A stretch of DNA of 64,000 nt from Actinomycetota bacterium (GCA_009698675.1 WLPT01000001.1:131707-195706); one strand, 5' to 3'. Counted from the first letter of the stretch, positions 54,177-63,859 are shown. Program-made: numbers and translations. The notes: generated by a model not told the origin, from the sequence alone.

Positions 54177-55493
54177 ATGACACCGATTGGTTTTACATCT
54201 GATAATTCAGAGGACGCTGATAAAAACAGCGGTGATAGTTCTGCAGATTTTGCAGCGATGATGCAGCAAATGCAGCAGCAGATTCAAGAGCAGTTCTCCA
54301 AGCTCGGGATGAATGCGCCTGGTTTTGCACCTACCAGTGAAGTGCTTCCGAAGAATATTGTTCGAGAAACCGCTAAAAAATTTGTCACGGCGAAAGGATC
54401 CTCACCGGTTGGGTCCAACGATGTAGCCTCGGTGACTGAAGCTTTTTCTATAGCTGAGCTCTGGCTTAATGAAGTTGTTTTCTTTCCACAGTCAGAAGTT
54501 GTCGCAAACTCGACGCTCGCACGAACCGATTGGGTCGATTCAACTCTTACAGGTTGGCAGAGCTCTGTTGAGCCACTTGCACTTGGCTTAACCGAAGCGA
54601 TATCCGAGTTGATAGAGAACTCGGCAGAGGATGGGGATTTAGCCGCAGCTGAAGGCCAGATGCAGATCCCAGTAGGGATGATTGCAACGCTCCTTCGTTC
54701 ATTCATTGGCTCGCTGATCGCAACCCAACTCGGCCAGTCGATTGGTGGCCTAGCTGTAACAGTTACTGGCATCCATGATGTTGGCTTGCCACTTGTCGAT
54801 CCAGTGCATCCAGCTCTGGTCCCACAAAATATTCAAGAGTGGGCAAAGGATTTGAATATTCCAATCGATGAAGTCCGTATTTTTCATGCACTTCGAGAGA
54901 GTGCCGGTGCCCGTTTATTTTCGCATAACCCTTGGTTAGTTTCATATATTCGATCTGCTATTTCAGATTATGCGCGGGGGATTCACATTGATATCGATGC
55001 AATTCAACGCCAAGCCCAAGAGTTATTTGAGGCATCTTCTACCGAGTCGGGCGAGTTTGATCCTACAAATCCAGAGAGTTTTACGATGGCACTAAATGAA
55101 GGAATCTTTACACCAGAAGAGACGCCCGCTCAACGTAATGCATTAATTAAACTTGAAACCGTTCTTGCACTTGTTGATGGATGGAGTGAAGTAGTTGTAC
55201 AAGCTGGTGCAGGTGATCGACTACCAAATATTCTTGCCCTTCAAGAGACTCTTCGACGCCGAAGAGCAACATCTGCACCAACGCAACAACTCTTTTCAAA
55301 TCTATTTGGTCTACAAGTTTCTCCGCGACTGGCGCGCGAAGCTGCCGCATTTTGGAGTTCGATTGGGAAAATACGAGATATTAAATCGCGAGATCAAATT
55401 TGGGGTGGCATCCTGCCAACATCTGCCGATCTATTAACACCTGAGAGCTATTTGATGAGCATTGAAGTTCCAGATGACTTATCATCGCTCTGA
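54177..55493 (+). CDS. DUF2342/zinc-dependent metalloprotease-family protein, catalytic motif lost
   Basis: A 438-residue protein of the actinobacterial zincin-like family often annotated zinc-dependent metalloprotease. Family segments are IGSLIATQLGQSIGGLAV, LPLVDPVHPALVP, ALRESAGARLFSHNPWL and the C-terminal RDQIWGGILPTSADL. The site where relatives carry HExxH reads RESAG here, so both zinc His are replaced by Arg and Gly. Only the Glu remains, and a hydrolytic role is doubtful. The N-terminus has a MMQQMQQQIQEQF amphipathic stretch. It diverges from the small membrane protein gene. Confidence 0.78.
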   Translation: MTPIGFTSDNSEDADKNSGDSSADFAAMMQQMQQQIQEQFSKLGMNAPGFAPTSEVLPKNIVRETAKKFVTAKGSSPVGSNDVASVTEAFSIAELWLNEVVFFPQSEVVANSTLARTDWVDSTLTGWQSSVEPLALGLTEAISELIENSAEDGDLAAAEGQMQIPVGMIATLLRSFIGSLIATQLGQSIGGLAVTVTGIHDVGLPLVDPVHPALVPQNIQEWAKDLNIPIDEVRIFHALRESAGARLFSHNPWLVSYIRSAISDYARGIHIDIDAIQRQAQELFEASSTESGEFDPTNPESFTMALNEGIFTPEETPAQRNALIKLETVLALVDGWSEVVVQAGAGDRLPNILALQETLRRRRATSAPTQQLFSNLFGLQVSPRLAREAAAFWSSIGKIRDIKSRDQIWGGILPTSADLLTPESYLMSIEVPDDLSSL

Positions 55494-55818
55494 AGATTTT
55501 TAATATTTTCAATACTCGAAGAAACTTTGCAACTATTCAGGGCTGTGGGATGAAAGCCTTAAAAGGAAAAGCGAACTCCCCGGGCGCTCATTCTGTATCA
55601 GCCTTCCCCTTGCTGATAAAGAACGGTTATCCGAGGAGTTCGTAGTTGTAACGTAAATGGAATCGCCCTGAGAATCAACTGAACACCACGTTGACAAATC
55701 TGTTTTTTCTCGTGTAAAGGGCTTTTTATGTCGCTGTATTTGTGTGGCGACCCAATAAATCTCTCAACACGAGGTTGAGGTTTCATATAAATCGCCGATC
55801 CAGATATAGCGTCGGAGG
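55494..55818. ncRNA. Gene-free stretch with nested hairpins, candidate structured RNA
   Basis: I see no gene in this 325-base gap. CGAACTCCCCGG (55572-55583) pairs with CCGAGGAGTTCG (55631-55642) with one mismatch. Inside it TATCAGC (55596) and GCTGATA (55612) form a perfect 7-bp hairpin with a C-rich 9-base loop. A T-rich GTTTTTTCTCG follows near 55700. This resembles a small RNA or a leader of the downstream metallopeptidase gene. I do not recognise the family. Confidence 0.35.
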
Positions 55819-56436
55819 GTGAGTATTGATTCATTTCTCGATGAGCCGAGCAGGGGTACGGGCCAGGGCCTGGATGTGGATGCAACTTTGCCTGGGGTTA
55901 ATGAGGGCGAGATAGTCGTAATCCGCTCCACCCGGCGCAAGAAGAACGTCTCGGCCTACAGAGCAGGGGGCAGAATTATTGTCTCCATACCGGCGCGCAT
56001 GTCTAAGGCCGATGAGCGGGCGATGGTTCCCGAGATGGTCGCCAAGATTCGGGCTCAAGAGGCGGCACAGATGATGAGCCAGAGCGAGTTAGCGGCCCGG
56101 ATCGATGAACTTCTCCGCCAGTTCGCCCCAGAGATCACAATCCGACCGACCGAGGTGGCATGGCGTGCGATGCGCGAGCGCTGGGGCTCATGTACGAGCC
56201 TAGATCGCACTATCCGCATCTCAGATCGGCTCAAAGGCGCCCCAGCCCACGCCCTCGACTTCGTTCTCTTCCATGAGGCGATTCACTTAGAGATTAGCGA
56301 CCATGGCCCGGGCTTTAAGGCGATTTTGGCGAGATTTCCCCAGGCCGAGCTGGCCGGTGCCTACCTCGATGGCTATGAGGCGGCCGAGACTGCGCTGGCT
56401 ATGCCGCAGGAGCTCAAGAAACTCCTCAATAAATGA
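55819..56436 (+). CDS. YgjP-like (DUF45/M48-type) metallopeptidase
   Basis: A 205-residue protein. The zinc motif HEAIH is near residue 154, in LFHEAIHLEISDHGPGF, preceded by MRERWGSCTSLDRTIRIS, the standard order of the YgjP/DUF45 family. The function is uncertain; neighbours of this type are common in actinobacteria. The GTG at 55819 abuts a GGAGG, so the start may be a little further down. Codon use is visibly richer in GC than in all neighbours, for example many GCC, CGG and GAG codons. Confidence 0.85.
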   Translation: MSIDSFLDEPSRGTGQGLDVDATLPGVNEGEIVVIRSTRRKKNVSAYRAGGRIIVSIPARMSKADERAMVPEMVAKIRAQEAAQMMSQSELAARIDELLRQFAPEITIRPTEVAWRAMRERWGSCTSLDRTIRISDRLKGAPAHALDFVLFHEAIHLEISDHGPGFKAILARFPQAELAGAYLDGYEAAETALAMPQELKKLLNK

Positions 56437-56546
56437 GTGGTAGATAGGCGTAAATCTTGGCGCTCAGGGGTATCGTCATACTTAACAAGATCTGTCCCTT
56501 AAGGGGAGCATCCTCATAGGGCACAGATGTGGAGTGGAGGAAGAGA

Positions 56547-56705
56547 ATGGCAGAGACGTATAAAGGAACTGCTTACTGCGTGAAGTGCAAAGAAAAGCAT
56601 GACTTCGAGGGAACCATTATCGTCAGCGACGCAGGTCGCCGAACCGCTAAAGGTAAATGCCCAGTCTGCGGCACCAATATCAGCACTTTCCTTAAAAAAG
56701 CCTAG
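56547..56705 (+). CDS. DUF5679 zinc-ribbon protein
   Basis: A 52-residue protein, MAETYKGTAYCVKCKEKHDF then GRRTAKGKCPVCGTNIS. Two CxxC knuckles (CVKC, CPVC) form a small zinc ribbon, matching the actinobacterial DUF5679 family. The ATG at 56547 follows GGAGGAAGAGA. The role is unknown; the family is almost always a stand-alone short gene. Confidence 0.9.
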   Translation: MAETYKGTAYCVKCKEKHDFEGTIIVSDAGRRTAKGKCPVCGTNISTFLKKA

Positions 56706-56767
56706 TAATTAAATTTCGCTCATCCCAGGCCATAGCAATGGTGGCATGAGCGTCTAGCAGTAGAGAT

Positions 56768-56902
56768 GGCCCTGACTTGAATCTAAGTTGGGGCCTTCAT
56801 CTTGCCGGCTCAAAAACGTGACCGAAGGCAAGATGAGATTGACTGCGAGTTATTAAAGCCTTCATCACTCCACAGTTTTGCCAGCCAAGAGTTCACTGGC
56901 AA
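56768..56902 (+). other. Cluster of three hairpins between DUF5679 and the ThiF-like gene
   Basis: Hairpin one: GGCCCTGACTT (56768) with AAGTTGGGGCC (56785), 11 pairs with two G-U pairs. Hairpin two: CATCTTGCC (56798) with GGCAAGATG (56827), 9 perfect pairs. Hairpin three: TTGCCAG (56878) with CTGGCAA (56896), 7 perfect pairs, ending 25 bases before the next ATG. Hairpin one may terminate the DUF5679 transcript. The rest could be a leader element. Confidence 0.5.
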
Positions 56903-56926
56903 GCCCCTTTGCGCACTCTTTGACCT

Positions 56927-58093
56927 ATGACAACACAACGTTCCAAATCTAGAGATCTTGCAATGTATCCACGCCTGAAGAATGGCGTATACATCACTCG
57001 CCCATCGCAGCTTGAAGAGAAATCAATCTACGTGGCAACTTCCACGCATGCCATTGAAATTGTCCATACTGGCGCTCGCGCAATAATCTGCCAACTAAAT
57101 GGCTTGCAGACTCCGGATGAGATTAGCTCAAAGTTGTTTGCTCCGCGCGATCTTGTCGACAACGTAATAGATGAGCTCAAAGATGCAAACTTTATTGACA
57201 CTGTTAAAAACAAAATAACGCTTCATAATCGATTTCAATCGGCTATCCCCTCACGAGCATCACATACAAGTGATCAGAGCCTTGATGCTGCATTTAGTCA
57301 ACTTCAAAAGCGTTTAGTGCCTGAACTTAGCCAAGCAACTTGGTTATCAGGAGTTAAAGATGGTGGAGTTGAGGTTCTATCCAATCGCCAAAACTTTGGA
57401 GTAGAGATTTTTGGTAGCTCTCGCACAGCAACATTGCTCTGTTCAATTCTTCTTGCAAGCGGAGTTACTAATACTCGAATCGCTCTTACATCGATGCAGG
57501 AGCATTCATCCATATCTGATAAGGATTTAGGTAGCGGAACTTTTCGGACGAGCGATATTGGTCTGAATTTTCGCTCCCGCCTAGAAGAGTTATCTCGGGA
57601 GTGGTCGCTATTTCCTGTCGCCTCGCACCCAAGTTCTATGGGAAAAAACTCGACCGAACTAATTCCAGAGCGCAATCTTAGAATTATTGTTGGAGGCTAT
57701 GAAAATCAGTGGGTTGAGCACTTCACCCGCGATCACCACGACCATCTATTTGTTGGAAAGATTGCAGGTGGGGTGGCAACATGTGGGCCCTTAGTCAAAC
57801 CCGGGTATACGCCTTGTATGCAGTGCCTTCAATTGGGTAATCAGGAGCGGTATGGCAGTTTCCACAATCAACTGACGGCAACACAGGCAACGAGTGATGA
57901 GATACCTATTGCCACTGTCCATCAACTGGCAGCCATCTCGGCTCATGCAGTGCTGCGCTATATCGATACCGCGAGCTCCCCATTATTAGGTGCACAGATT
58001 CATCTGGAGTACCTCGAGCCATTCACACCACGGTTAATTCGTTTTTCACGCCATCCACATTGCACATGTATGTGGCAGCAGCAGAATGCTTGA
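56927..58093 (+). CDS. PqqD-like/ThiF-like two-domain protein
   Basis: A 388-residue protein. Residues about 35-105 look like a PqqD-type peptide-recognition domain, with IVHTGARAIICQLNGLQTPDEISSKLF. The rest resembles an E1/ThiF-type domain without a clear ATP-binding glycine motif. It has the Cys pair GYTPCMQCLQLG near residue 303 and a C-terminal HCTC, which together could bind zinc. Relatives are called TOMM leader-binding or cyclodehydratase-like proteins. No YcaO gene or recognisable precursor is adjacent. It precedes the pilin genes in the same direction. Confidence 0.62.
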   Translation: MTTQRSKSRDLAMYPRLKNGVYITRPSQLEEKSIYVATSTHAIEIVHTGARAIICQLNGLQTPDEISSKLFAPRDLVDNVIDELKDANFIDTVKNKITLHNRFQSAIPSRASHTSDQSLDAAFSQLQKRLVPELSQATWLSGVKDGGVEVLSNRQNFGVEIFGSSRTATLLCSILLASGVTNTRIALTSMQEHSSISDKDLGSGTFRTSDIGLNFRSRLEELSREWSLFPVASHPSSMGKNSTELIPERNLRIIVGGYENQWVEHFTRDHHDHLFVGKIAGGVATCGPLVKPGYTPCMQCLQLGNQERYGSFHNQLTATQATSDEIPIATVHQLAAISAHAVLRYIDTASSPLLGAQIHLEYLEPFTPRLIRFSRHPHCTCMWQQQNA

Positions 58094-58202
58094 CCACTGC
58101 GATATCTACATCGGATATGCACAGGTGGCTGCACCAGGCGAAATTACATCAGCAGCAGATAGAAGACTTACGCGAACAGATATTTCAACTTTAGGAGAAG
58201 CT

Positions 58203-58436
58203 ATGGATAGATTTTTGACACAGTTGGTTGTAGCAGAGTTATCACTGCGTGATCGACTTACAGTCGCACATAATCGTTTTTACTCGCGTCTGCGTGATGA
58301 GCGCGGCGATGTTCCTGGGTGGGTTCTTGTAGTTCTCATGACAACAGGCTTAGTAACGGCGATCTGGACTATTGCAGCACCCCGACTTACGACCATCCTA
58401 AAAAACTCTCTCGATGCTATGAACGGAATCCGTTAA
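58203..58436 (+). CDS. Flp-like pilin (TadE-locus small membrane protein)
   Basis: A 77-residue protein. The ATG at 58203 follows TTTAGGAGAAGCT and is preferred over an earlier in-frame TTG/ATG. A charged N-terminal part ends in RDERGDVPGWVLVVLMTTGLV: the glycine before the hydrophobic helix and the DERGD cleavage context match actinobacterial Flp-type pilins. It would be processed by a prepilin peptidase encoded elsewhere and assembled by TadABC. Confidence 0.72.
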   Translation: MDRFLTQLVVAELSLRDRLTVAHNRFYSRLRDERGDVPGWVLVVLMTTGLVTAIWTIAAPRLTTILKNSLDAMNGIR

Positions 58437-58445
58437 GGGAGATTG

Positions 58446-58883
58446 ATGAAAGAGGAGCGGAAAGAGATGAGGCCTACCAACTCTAAATGGCTAAGAGCTT
58501 ACGAGCAGCACTCGCGAAATTTTCTAAGTCGAGTTCGAGTCTGGTGTAAGGGCGAGAATGGGAATATCGAAAGCGCCATGGTATTAATTCCGCTCCTCAT
58601 ACTTTTCCTAATCGGAATCGAATTGATTATCGCCACAAACCTGCGTAATGCCGATACTGCATTAGCTCAAGGAGAGGCATCTCGACGAGCAATCAGCGGT
58701 GAGCTCAATCCATCAGATGAGCTCATCGAACTTGGCTCTTCAGATCGATTCACGCACATCAAAGTTTTAATCACCCATCGCCGGACAGACGTACCGCAAC
58801 TGGTTCCTGGATTGGCCGCTTTGATGGGTGCAGCTCCAACTACAGATGTTCGAGGCGCCGCGATTGTTGAGCCGCAGAATTGA
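58446..58883 (+). CDS. TadE-like pseudopilin 1
   Basis: A 145-residue protein with a basic cytoplasmic start, then GENGNIESAMVLIPLLILF: the Gly/Glu-type processing site and single N-terminal helix of TadE proteins. The remainder is extracytoplasmic, with ADTALAQGEASRRA. The ATG at 58446 follows AAGGGAG. Its stop overlaps the next start (TTGA). Confidence 0.75.
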   Translation: MKEERKEMRPTNSKWLRAYEQHSRNFLSRVRVWCKGENGNIESAMVLIPLLILFLIGIELIIATNLRNADTALAQGEASRRAISGELNPSDELIELGSSDRFTHIKVLITHRRTDVPQLVPGLAALMGAAPTTDVRGAAIVEPQN

Positions 58884-59323
58884 TCTCTACAGGCTGGGTG
58901 CGGCAAACTTTAAGCCGAATTCAAAGGCTATTGCGATGTGATTCTGGAAGTGCGATTGTCGAGTTTGTAGTCCTGGCAATTCCGCTCTTTGTTCCAATCT
59001 TTATCTATCTCAATAATTTTGCATCGCTAAGCGGGAATGAGGTCATTGTGCGAACTCTGGCACGCGAGAGTTTACGCGCCTATGTTGCTAGCGATAGCGA
59101 TCAAGTTGGGCGCGAAATTTCAGCGCAAGCTTTAAGCATCATCGCTACGCGCTTAGGTTTAGAACAGGTTGAAATTCAATCGTTGCGTGCAGGTTTTGAC
59201 TGTTCCGAAAGCCCATGTCTTTCAGCAAATGGACGAATCCGACTAACTGTTTCATATATTGATGCCCAATCACATCGAAGGGTTGTAGCCTCGGCACAGG
59301 AACACATAAGCCCATGGATGTAA
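58880..59323 (+). CDS. TadE/TadF-like pseudopilin 2
   Basis: A 147-residue protein beginning with TTG, overlapping the previous stop. The sequence CDSGSAIVEFVVLAIPLFVPIFIYL is a classical TadE helix with the conserved Glu at position +5. The extracytoplasmic part has two Cys (FDCSESPC) that can form a disulfide. It belongs to the pilin operon. Confidence 0.75.
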   Translation: MISTGWVRQTLSRIQRLLRCDSGSAIVEFVVLAIPLFVPIFIYLNNFASLSGNEVIVRTLARESLRAYVASDSDQVGREISAQALSIIATRLGLEQVEIQSLRAGFDCSESPCLSANGRIRLTVSYIDAQSHRRVVASAQEHISPWM

Positions 59324-59931
59324 ATATTTCAGTCAAAAATCAACAACCAAATAAGAGACCCCCACTTGCACTCTCTACAAAGAGCAAGAGCGATTGGTGG
59401 CGTAGTGCACTTGGCGATGAGCGCGGCTCGCTCAGCGTCTTAATAATCGCGCTATTTTGTATCACAGTTGCCGCATTAATGGTGATGACGGATGTCGCAA
59501 CGGTAATGGTAGCTAAGCGTTCATTGGCACAGGCAACAGAGGCTGCAGCCCAACGTGCGGCACATACTTTGGATCCGGCAGCTTATTACGCTGGAAAAGG
59601 AACAATCTTTACCGCGTCACTTGCAGCAATAACCGGTCGTGAGCACTCACCAATCCCTATCGACTGCAACCATGCACTCATTGATGCTCTTCTTGAACTT
59701 CGGAGTTGGAGTAATAATGACGGGGATATGAAGCGCCATGAATTGCAGGGAATCGTCTTAACAAATCTAGAGTGTGACGGTACGTCAATCGAGGTTTCAA
59801 CTTACTCAGAGGTGAAGTTTCCTTTTAGGGTGCCATTCTCAAGAATGGAGAGTGCGTATTTAACTTCAACGGCAGGCACAACTAACCAAGTACAGGAGGG
59901 GTTTTATCTCTTTGGTATTCGCCTCAATTAA
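59314..59931 (+). CDS. TadG-like pilus-associated protein
   Basis: A 205-residue protein with the start [28 protein letters not shown] (given by segments: [20 protein letters not shown]). The TadG/Rv3656-type helix has [20 protein letters not shown] after it, the usual putative Flp pilus-assembly TadE/G-like pattern. Two Cys lie in the extracytoplasmic part (IDCNHAL, NLECDG). It overlaps the previous gene by ten bases and ends the cluster six bases before the prfB-region GTG. Confidence 0.72.
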   Translation: MDVNISVKNQQPNKRPPLALSTKSKSDWWRSALGDERGSLSVLIIALFCITVAALMVMTDVATVMVAKRSLAQATEAAAQRAAHTLDPAAYYAGKGTIFTASLAAITGREHSPIPIDCNHALIDALLELRSWSNNDGDMKRHELQGIVLTNLECDGTSIEVSTYSEVKFPFRVPFSRMESAYLTSTAGTTNQVQEGFYLFGIRLN

Positions 59932-59963
59932 TCCTTGTGTGGTTACTCCGCTATCCTTCACTC

Positions 59964-61064
59964 ATGGCCGCTCGCGAATATGCATTAGAGATCGATGCGA
60001 TTGACGCGACCCTTGTTTCCATAGAGAAAGTATTGGATCTTCCAAAATTACGCGCTCAGTCGGTTGTGCTCGAAGAAGAAGCCGGAGTCCCTAATCTTTG
60101 GGATGACCCAGAGAATGCTCAGAAGATAACAAGCCGCCTATCTCGCGTACAGGCCGAGATTAATAAACTAACTGGATTACGCAGGCGCGTTGAAGATTTG
60201 CCGATTCTTTTTGAGTTGGCTGCCAGCGAGCCCGATGGTTCAGGGGTCGAGGATGCTGAACGCGAGTTGGATGCAGTTAAGAAATCAATTGGCGAACTCG
60301 AAGTTCAGACTCTTCTCAACGGTGAATATGATGATCGAGATGCTTTAATAACTATTCGCTCTGAGGCAGGTGGTGTTGAGGCTGCCGATTGGGCAGAGAT
60401 GATCATGCGAATGTACCTTCGATACTGTGAACGCCACAATTTTAAAGTTGATGTACTGGAAACTTCATATGCCGAAGAGGCTGGAATTAAATCCACTACT
60501 TTTCGCGTGACCGCTCCTTATGCATATGGAACTTTGTCGGTAGAGCAAGGCACTCACCGATTAGTACGAATTTCACCTTTCGACAGTCAGAGTCGACGCC
60601 ACACATCTTTTGCCGGCGTTGAAGTTGTTCCAGTAGTTGAACAGAGCGACCACGTTGAGATTGATGAAAAGGAAGTTAGGGTCGATGTGTATCGCTCCTC
60701 TGGCCCGGGCGGTCAAGGCGTCAATACAACCGACTCAGCAGTGCGTTTAACACATATTCCAACTGGCATCGTCGTTTCTTGCCAGAATGAGCGTTCTCAG
60801 ATTCAAAATAAGGCAACAGCTATGGCCGTATTGCAATCGAAGCTGTTAGAGCGCCGTCGCCAAGAGGAGCAGGCAAAGATGAATGCACTCAAAGGTGATA
60901 ACTCTGGATCATGGGGAAATCAGATGCGTTCATATGTTCTTGCTCCATATCAAATGGTGAAGGATCTGCGTACTGATTACGAGACAGGAAATACATCAGC
61001 AGTATTAAACGGTGAGATCGATGAGTTTATTGAAGCTGGCATTCGTTGGCGGCGGTCGAGCTAA
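59964..61064 (+). CDS. prfB: Peptide chain release factor 2
   Basis: A 366-residue RF2. [18 protein letters not shown] contains the stop-codon recognition SPF element near residue 210, and [20 protein letters not shown] has the catalytic GGQ near residue 246. The start [14 protein letters not shown] at 59964 matches actinobacterial RF2; an in-frame GTG nine codons earlier is less likely. There is no in-frame TGA or programmed frameshift, unlike E. coli prfB. Confidence 0.94.
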   Translation: MAAREYALEIDAIDATLVSIEKVLDLPKLRAQSVVLEEEAGVPNLWDDPENAQKITSRLSRVQAEINKLTGLRRRVEDLPILFELAASEPDGSGVEDAERELDAVKKSIGELEVQTLLNGEYDDRDALITIRSEAGGVEAADWAEMIMRMYLRYCERHNFKVDVLETSYAEEAGIKSTTFRVTAPYAYGTLSVEQGTHRLVRISPFDSQSRRHTSFAGVEVVPVVEQSDHVEIDEKEVRVDVYRSSGPGGQGVNTTDSAVRLTHIPTGIVVSCQNERSQIQNKATAMAVLQSKLLERRRQEEQAKMNALKGDNSGSWGNQMRSYVLAPYQMVKDLRTDYETGNTSAVLNGEIDEFIEAGIRWRRSS

Positions 61065-61331
61065 CTCAATCCTGTCTTGGTTGGAAAGGGTCGAATGGGC
61101 CTGTTGAACTAGGTGAAGAGTTTTGATTATGGGGTTGCTAGTCTGATAATTTCTCTCGCACGTTAACTGGCGTAATAATCGCATTTGTGCGGGAACCATC
61201 AGATAAATCACAGAATTATCAGGCTAATTTGCGCGTTAGAGGTGCGGATTTGGGAGCTACATCCATAAACTATGGTCAGGCCGAAATCGGATTCCCCGAT
61301 ATCCGACTCGCAGATGCAACGGGAGATTTAG

Positions 61332-62021
61332 ATGATTCGCTTTGAGAATGTCACCAAGATCTATCCTGGCCAAGAGCGTGCAGCGCTGGACTCTGTAAAC
61401 CTTGAGATTGTAAAGGGTGAGTTCGTTTTCCTCGTCGGATTATCTGGATCTGGTAAATCAACTTTCCTGCGCCTAATTTTACGTGAAGATCGGCCAACCT
61501 CGGGTGTTATCCATGTAGCGGGTAAGGATCTTGGAACTTTGGCAAATCATAAAGTTCCAGAGCTACGTCGACAGGTTGGAACGGTTTTCCAAGATTTCCG
61601 ACTACTACCAAATAAAACTATTACTGAAAACGTCGCATTCACACTTCATGTATTGGGATACTCTCAAAAAGAGATTAATCGAGAGGTCCCAGAAGTCTTA
61701 GAGCTCGTTGGACTTGATGATAAGGGCGATCGCTTACCCTCTGAAATCTCTGGTGGCGAGCAGCAACGTGTAGCAATCGCCCGTGCCTATGTAAGTCGCC
61801 CACCGATTCTTATTGCCGATGAGCCGACTGGAAACCTGGATCCCGCAACAAGTGTTGGAATTATGAAACTTCTAGATCGAATTAACCGCGAAGGAACTAC
61901 GGTTTTGATGGCTACGCATGATTCTGGAATTGTAGATCAGATGCGAAAGCGAGTAATCGAGTTAGATCTTGGCCATGTGATTCGCGACCAAGTTCGCGGC
62001 GTTTATGGTTACACGGGATAG
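61332..62021 (+). CDS. ftsE: Cell division ATP-binding protein FtsE
   Basis: A 229-residue ABC ATPase with Walker [13 protein letters not shown] near residue 36, [17 protein letters not shown], signature [14 protein letters not shown], Walker [14 protein letters not shown] and ATHDSGIVD. It signals across the membrane with FtsX to activate septal cell-wall hydrolases. It begins the ftsE-ftsX-smpB-ssrA block; the 267-bp gap upstream holds its promoter and shows one small hairpin TCGGAT-N8-ATCCGA. Confidence 0.95.
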   Translation: MIRFENVTKIYPGQERAALDSVNLEIVKGEFVFLVGLSGSGKSTFLRLILREDRPTSGVIHVAGKDLGTLANHKVPELRRQVGTVFQDFRLLPNKTITENVAFTLHVLGYSQKEINREVPEVLELVGLDDKGDRLPSEISGGEQQRVAIARAYVSRPPILIADEPTGNLDPATSVGIMKLLDRINREGTTVLMATHDSGIVDQMRKRVIELDLGHVIRDQVRGVYGYTG

Positions 62022-62033
62022 GAAGGGTAGAAA

Positions 62034-62936
62034 ATGCGCGCAAAATTTCTCCTTAGCGAAGTAGGAATTGGTCTTCGTAGGAATATGACAATGACCTTTG
62101 CCGTCATAGTCACAACGGCTATCTCACTATCTTTACTTGGAATTGGTTTACTCGCTAATGCACAAGTAGGCGCAATGAAGGACTACTGGTACGACAAAAT
62201 TGAGGTTTCAGTTTTCTTGTGTGGCTCGCTCTCAGAGTCGCCATCATGTTCTGGTGGAATCGTCTCTTCGGCACAGCGCCTTGCAATTCAACAAGATATT
62301 CAAGATATGCCTGCAGTAGCCAGCGTCTTTTATGAGTCACAGTCTCAAGCCTTTGCCCGTTTCCAAGAGCGTTTCAAAGACTCTGCCATTGCACAAAATG
62401 TGACTGCCGATCAACTCCCGGAGTCATTTCGGGTCAAGCTTAAGGATCCGACACAGTTTGCAGTAATTGTTAGTGCATTCTCTGGACGCCCTGGGGTAGA
62501 TGTAGTGCAAGATCAACGCAGCATTTTGGAAAAATTCTTTAAACTCTTAGAGGTGCTACGCAACGGTGCTTTGCTCGTAGGGCTGGCCTCAGTCTTGACT
62601 GCAGCACTCCTCATCAGCAATACGCTTCGAATTGCCGCTTTTAATCGACGGCGAGAAACTGGTGTTATGAAACTCGTCGGCGCTTCATCATGGTCGATTC
62701 AACTTCCATTTCTCCTCGAAGGGATAATTTCAGCGATCATCGGCTGGGCATTAGCCACAGGCTTATTGGCCATACTCAAGAGTGTCGTCGACTCTAAAGT
62801 CGCGCCACTGCTCACCTTCACTAAGTTCTTTGGTTGGAATGAAGTCTGGGTGGCATCGGGATATCTACTACTGACAGGTTTGCTGGTCTCTACCGCCGCA
62901 TCAGTAGTTACGTTGCGCCGCTACTTAAAGGTCTAA
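62034..62936 (+). CDS. ftsX: Cell division protein FtsX
   Basis: A 300-residue permease-like protein. A transmembrane helix near residues 20-40 is followed by an extracytoplasmic domain with a Cys pair (VSVFLCGSLSESPSC), then three C-terminal helices with RREIGVMKLVGA-type coupling seen as NRRRETGVMKLVGASSWSI. The start is 12 bases after the ftsE stop with GGAAGGG. It forms the FtsEX complex. Confidence 0.94.
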   Translation: MRAKFLLSEVGIGLRRNMTMTFAVIVTTAISLSLLGIGLLANAQVGAMKDYWYDKIEVSVFLCGSLSESPSCSGGIVSSAQRLAIQQDIQDMPAVASVFYESQSQAFARFQERFKDSAIAQNVTADQLPESFRVKLKDPTQFAVIVSAFSGRPGVDVVQDQRSILEKFFKLLEVLRNGALLVGLASVLTAALLISNTLRIAAFNRRRETGVMKLVGASSWSIQLPFLLEGIISAIIGWALATGLLAILKSVVDSKVAPLLTFTKFFGWNEVWVASGYLLLTGLLVSTAASVVTLRRYLKV

Positions 62937-63102
62937 TCGCCACATAGTTAATGAGAGAATAGGCACTGGGATCCACCAATGGACTCGGCGCTTTCATATC
63001 GAACAGTTGTGAGAGTGAATGAATATCTGCCTATTGTCGAAACGGAAACTCTCTCTGTTTCACTGTAGGCACACTACTTAAGTCGAGGGCGGTGATGCGG
63101 TC

Positions 63103-63606
63103 ATGGTTAAAGAGATAGGCCGCAAGGTCATTGCTCAAAATAAGAAGGCACGCCACGATTATTCGATAGAAGATGTCTTTGAATGTGGATTAGTTTTGAT
63201 GGGTACCGAGGTTAAATCGCTTCGACTCGGCAGGGCATCACTCATAGATGGCTTTGCGATGATCAACGATGGCGAGTTATGGTTAAGTGGCGTACACATT
63301 CCGGAGTACACAGAAGGAACCTGGACCAATCACACTCCACGTCGCGATCGCAAACTTCTCGTACATAAGACAGAGCTTAATAAATTGATTGCAAAGCTCA
63401 AGGATTCGGGCACGACCTTGGTTCCGCTCTCTCTCTACTTTAAAGATGGAAAGGCAAAGGTTGAGATTGCAGTGGCCCGAGGCAAAAAGGCCCACGATAA
63501 GCGTGAAGCGATCAAGACCCGCGAGGCAGATCGTGAAGTCGCCCGTGTTGTTTCACGGGCAAGTTCCGGAAAGAGCGGCAAGGCCTCAAAGCGCTACGAG
63601 GATTGA
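63103..63606 (+). CDS. smpB: SsrA-binding protein SmpB
   Basis: A 167-residue SmpB with [39 protein letters not shown]-like region [29 protein letters not shown] and the basic tail [20 protein letters not shown] that reaches into the ribosome. It delivers tmRNA to stalled ribosomes. The tmRNA gene follows about 250 bases downstream. Confidence 0.95.
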   Translation: MVKEIGRKVIAQNKKARHDYSIEDVFECGLVLMGTEVKSLRLGRASLIDGFAMINDGELWLSGVHIPEYTEGTWTNHTPRRDRKLLVHKTELNKLIAKLKDSGTTLVPLSLYFKDGKAKVEIAVARGKKAHDKREAIKTREADREVARVVSRASSGKSGKASKRYED

Positions 63607-63859
63607 TTCAGGCAACTGGCTCTACCCCTTGCCTAAACCAACTCCGAATCTGAACCGTTTAAAGGTTCTGTGTAACCATGCGTGAGAATTGTAGATTATG
63701 AAACTCTGCGCTGTTGACCTACACTTGCCTTACCGCCGCTTCGACACCTCATTTTTTGAGGCGATGTTGCGACGGTACGTACTAGTTGACAACTACATAG
63801 AGGAGAAGAATTACGTTTCTTTTTCTCCAGGCCTTATGTGTGAAAGCACAATAAATCTT

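Noticed and set aside
59937..59963. Upstream GTG start for prfB
   Set aside because: The extra nine residues are not typical of RF2, and the ATG at 59964 matches known N-termini.
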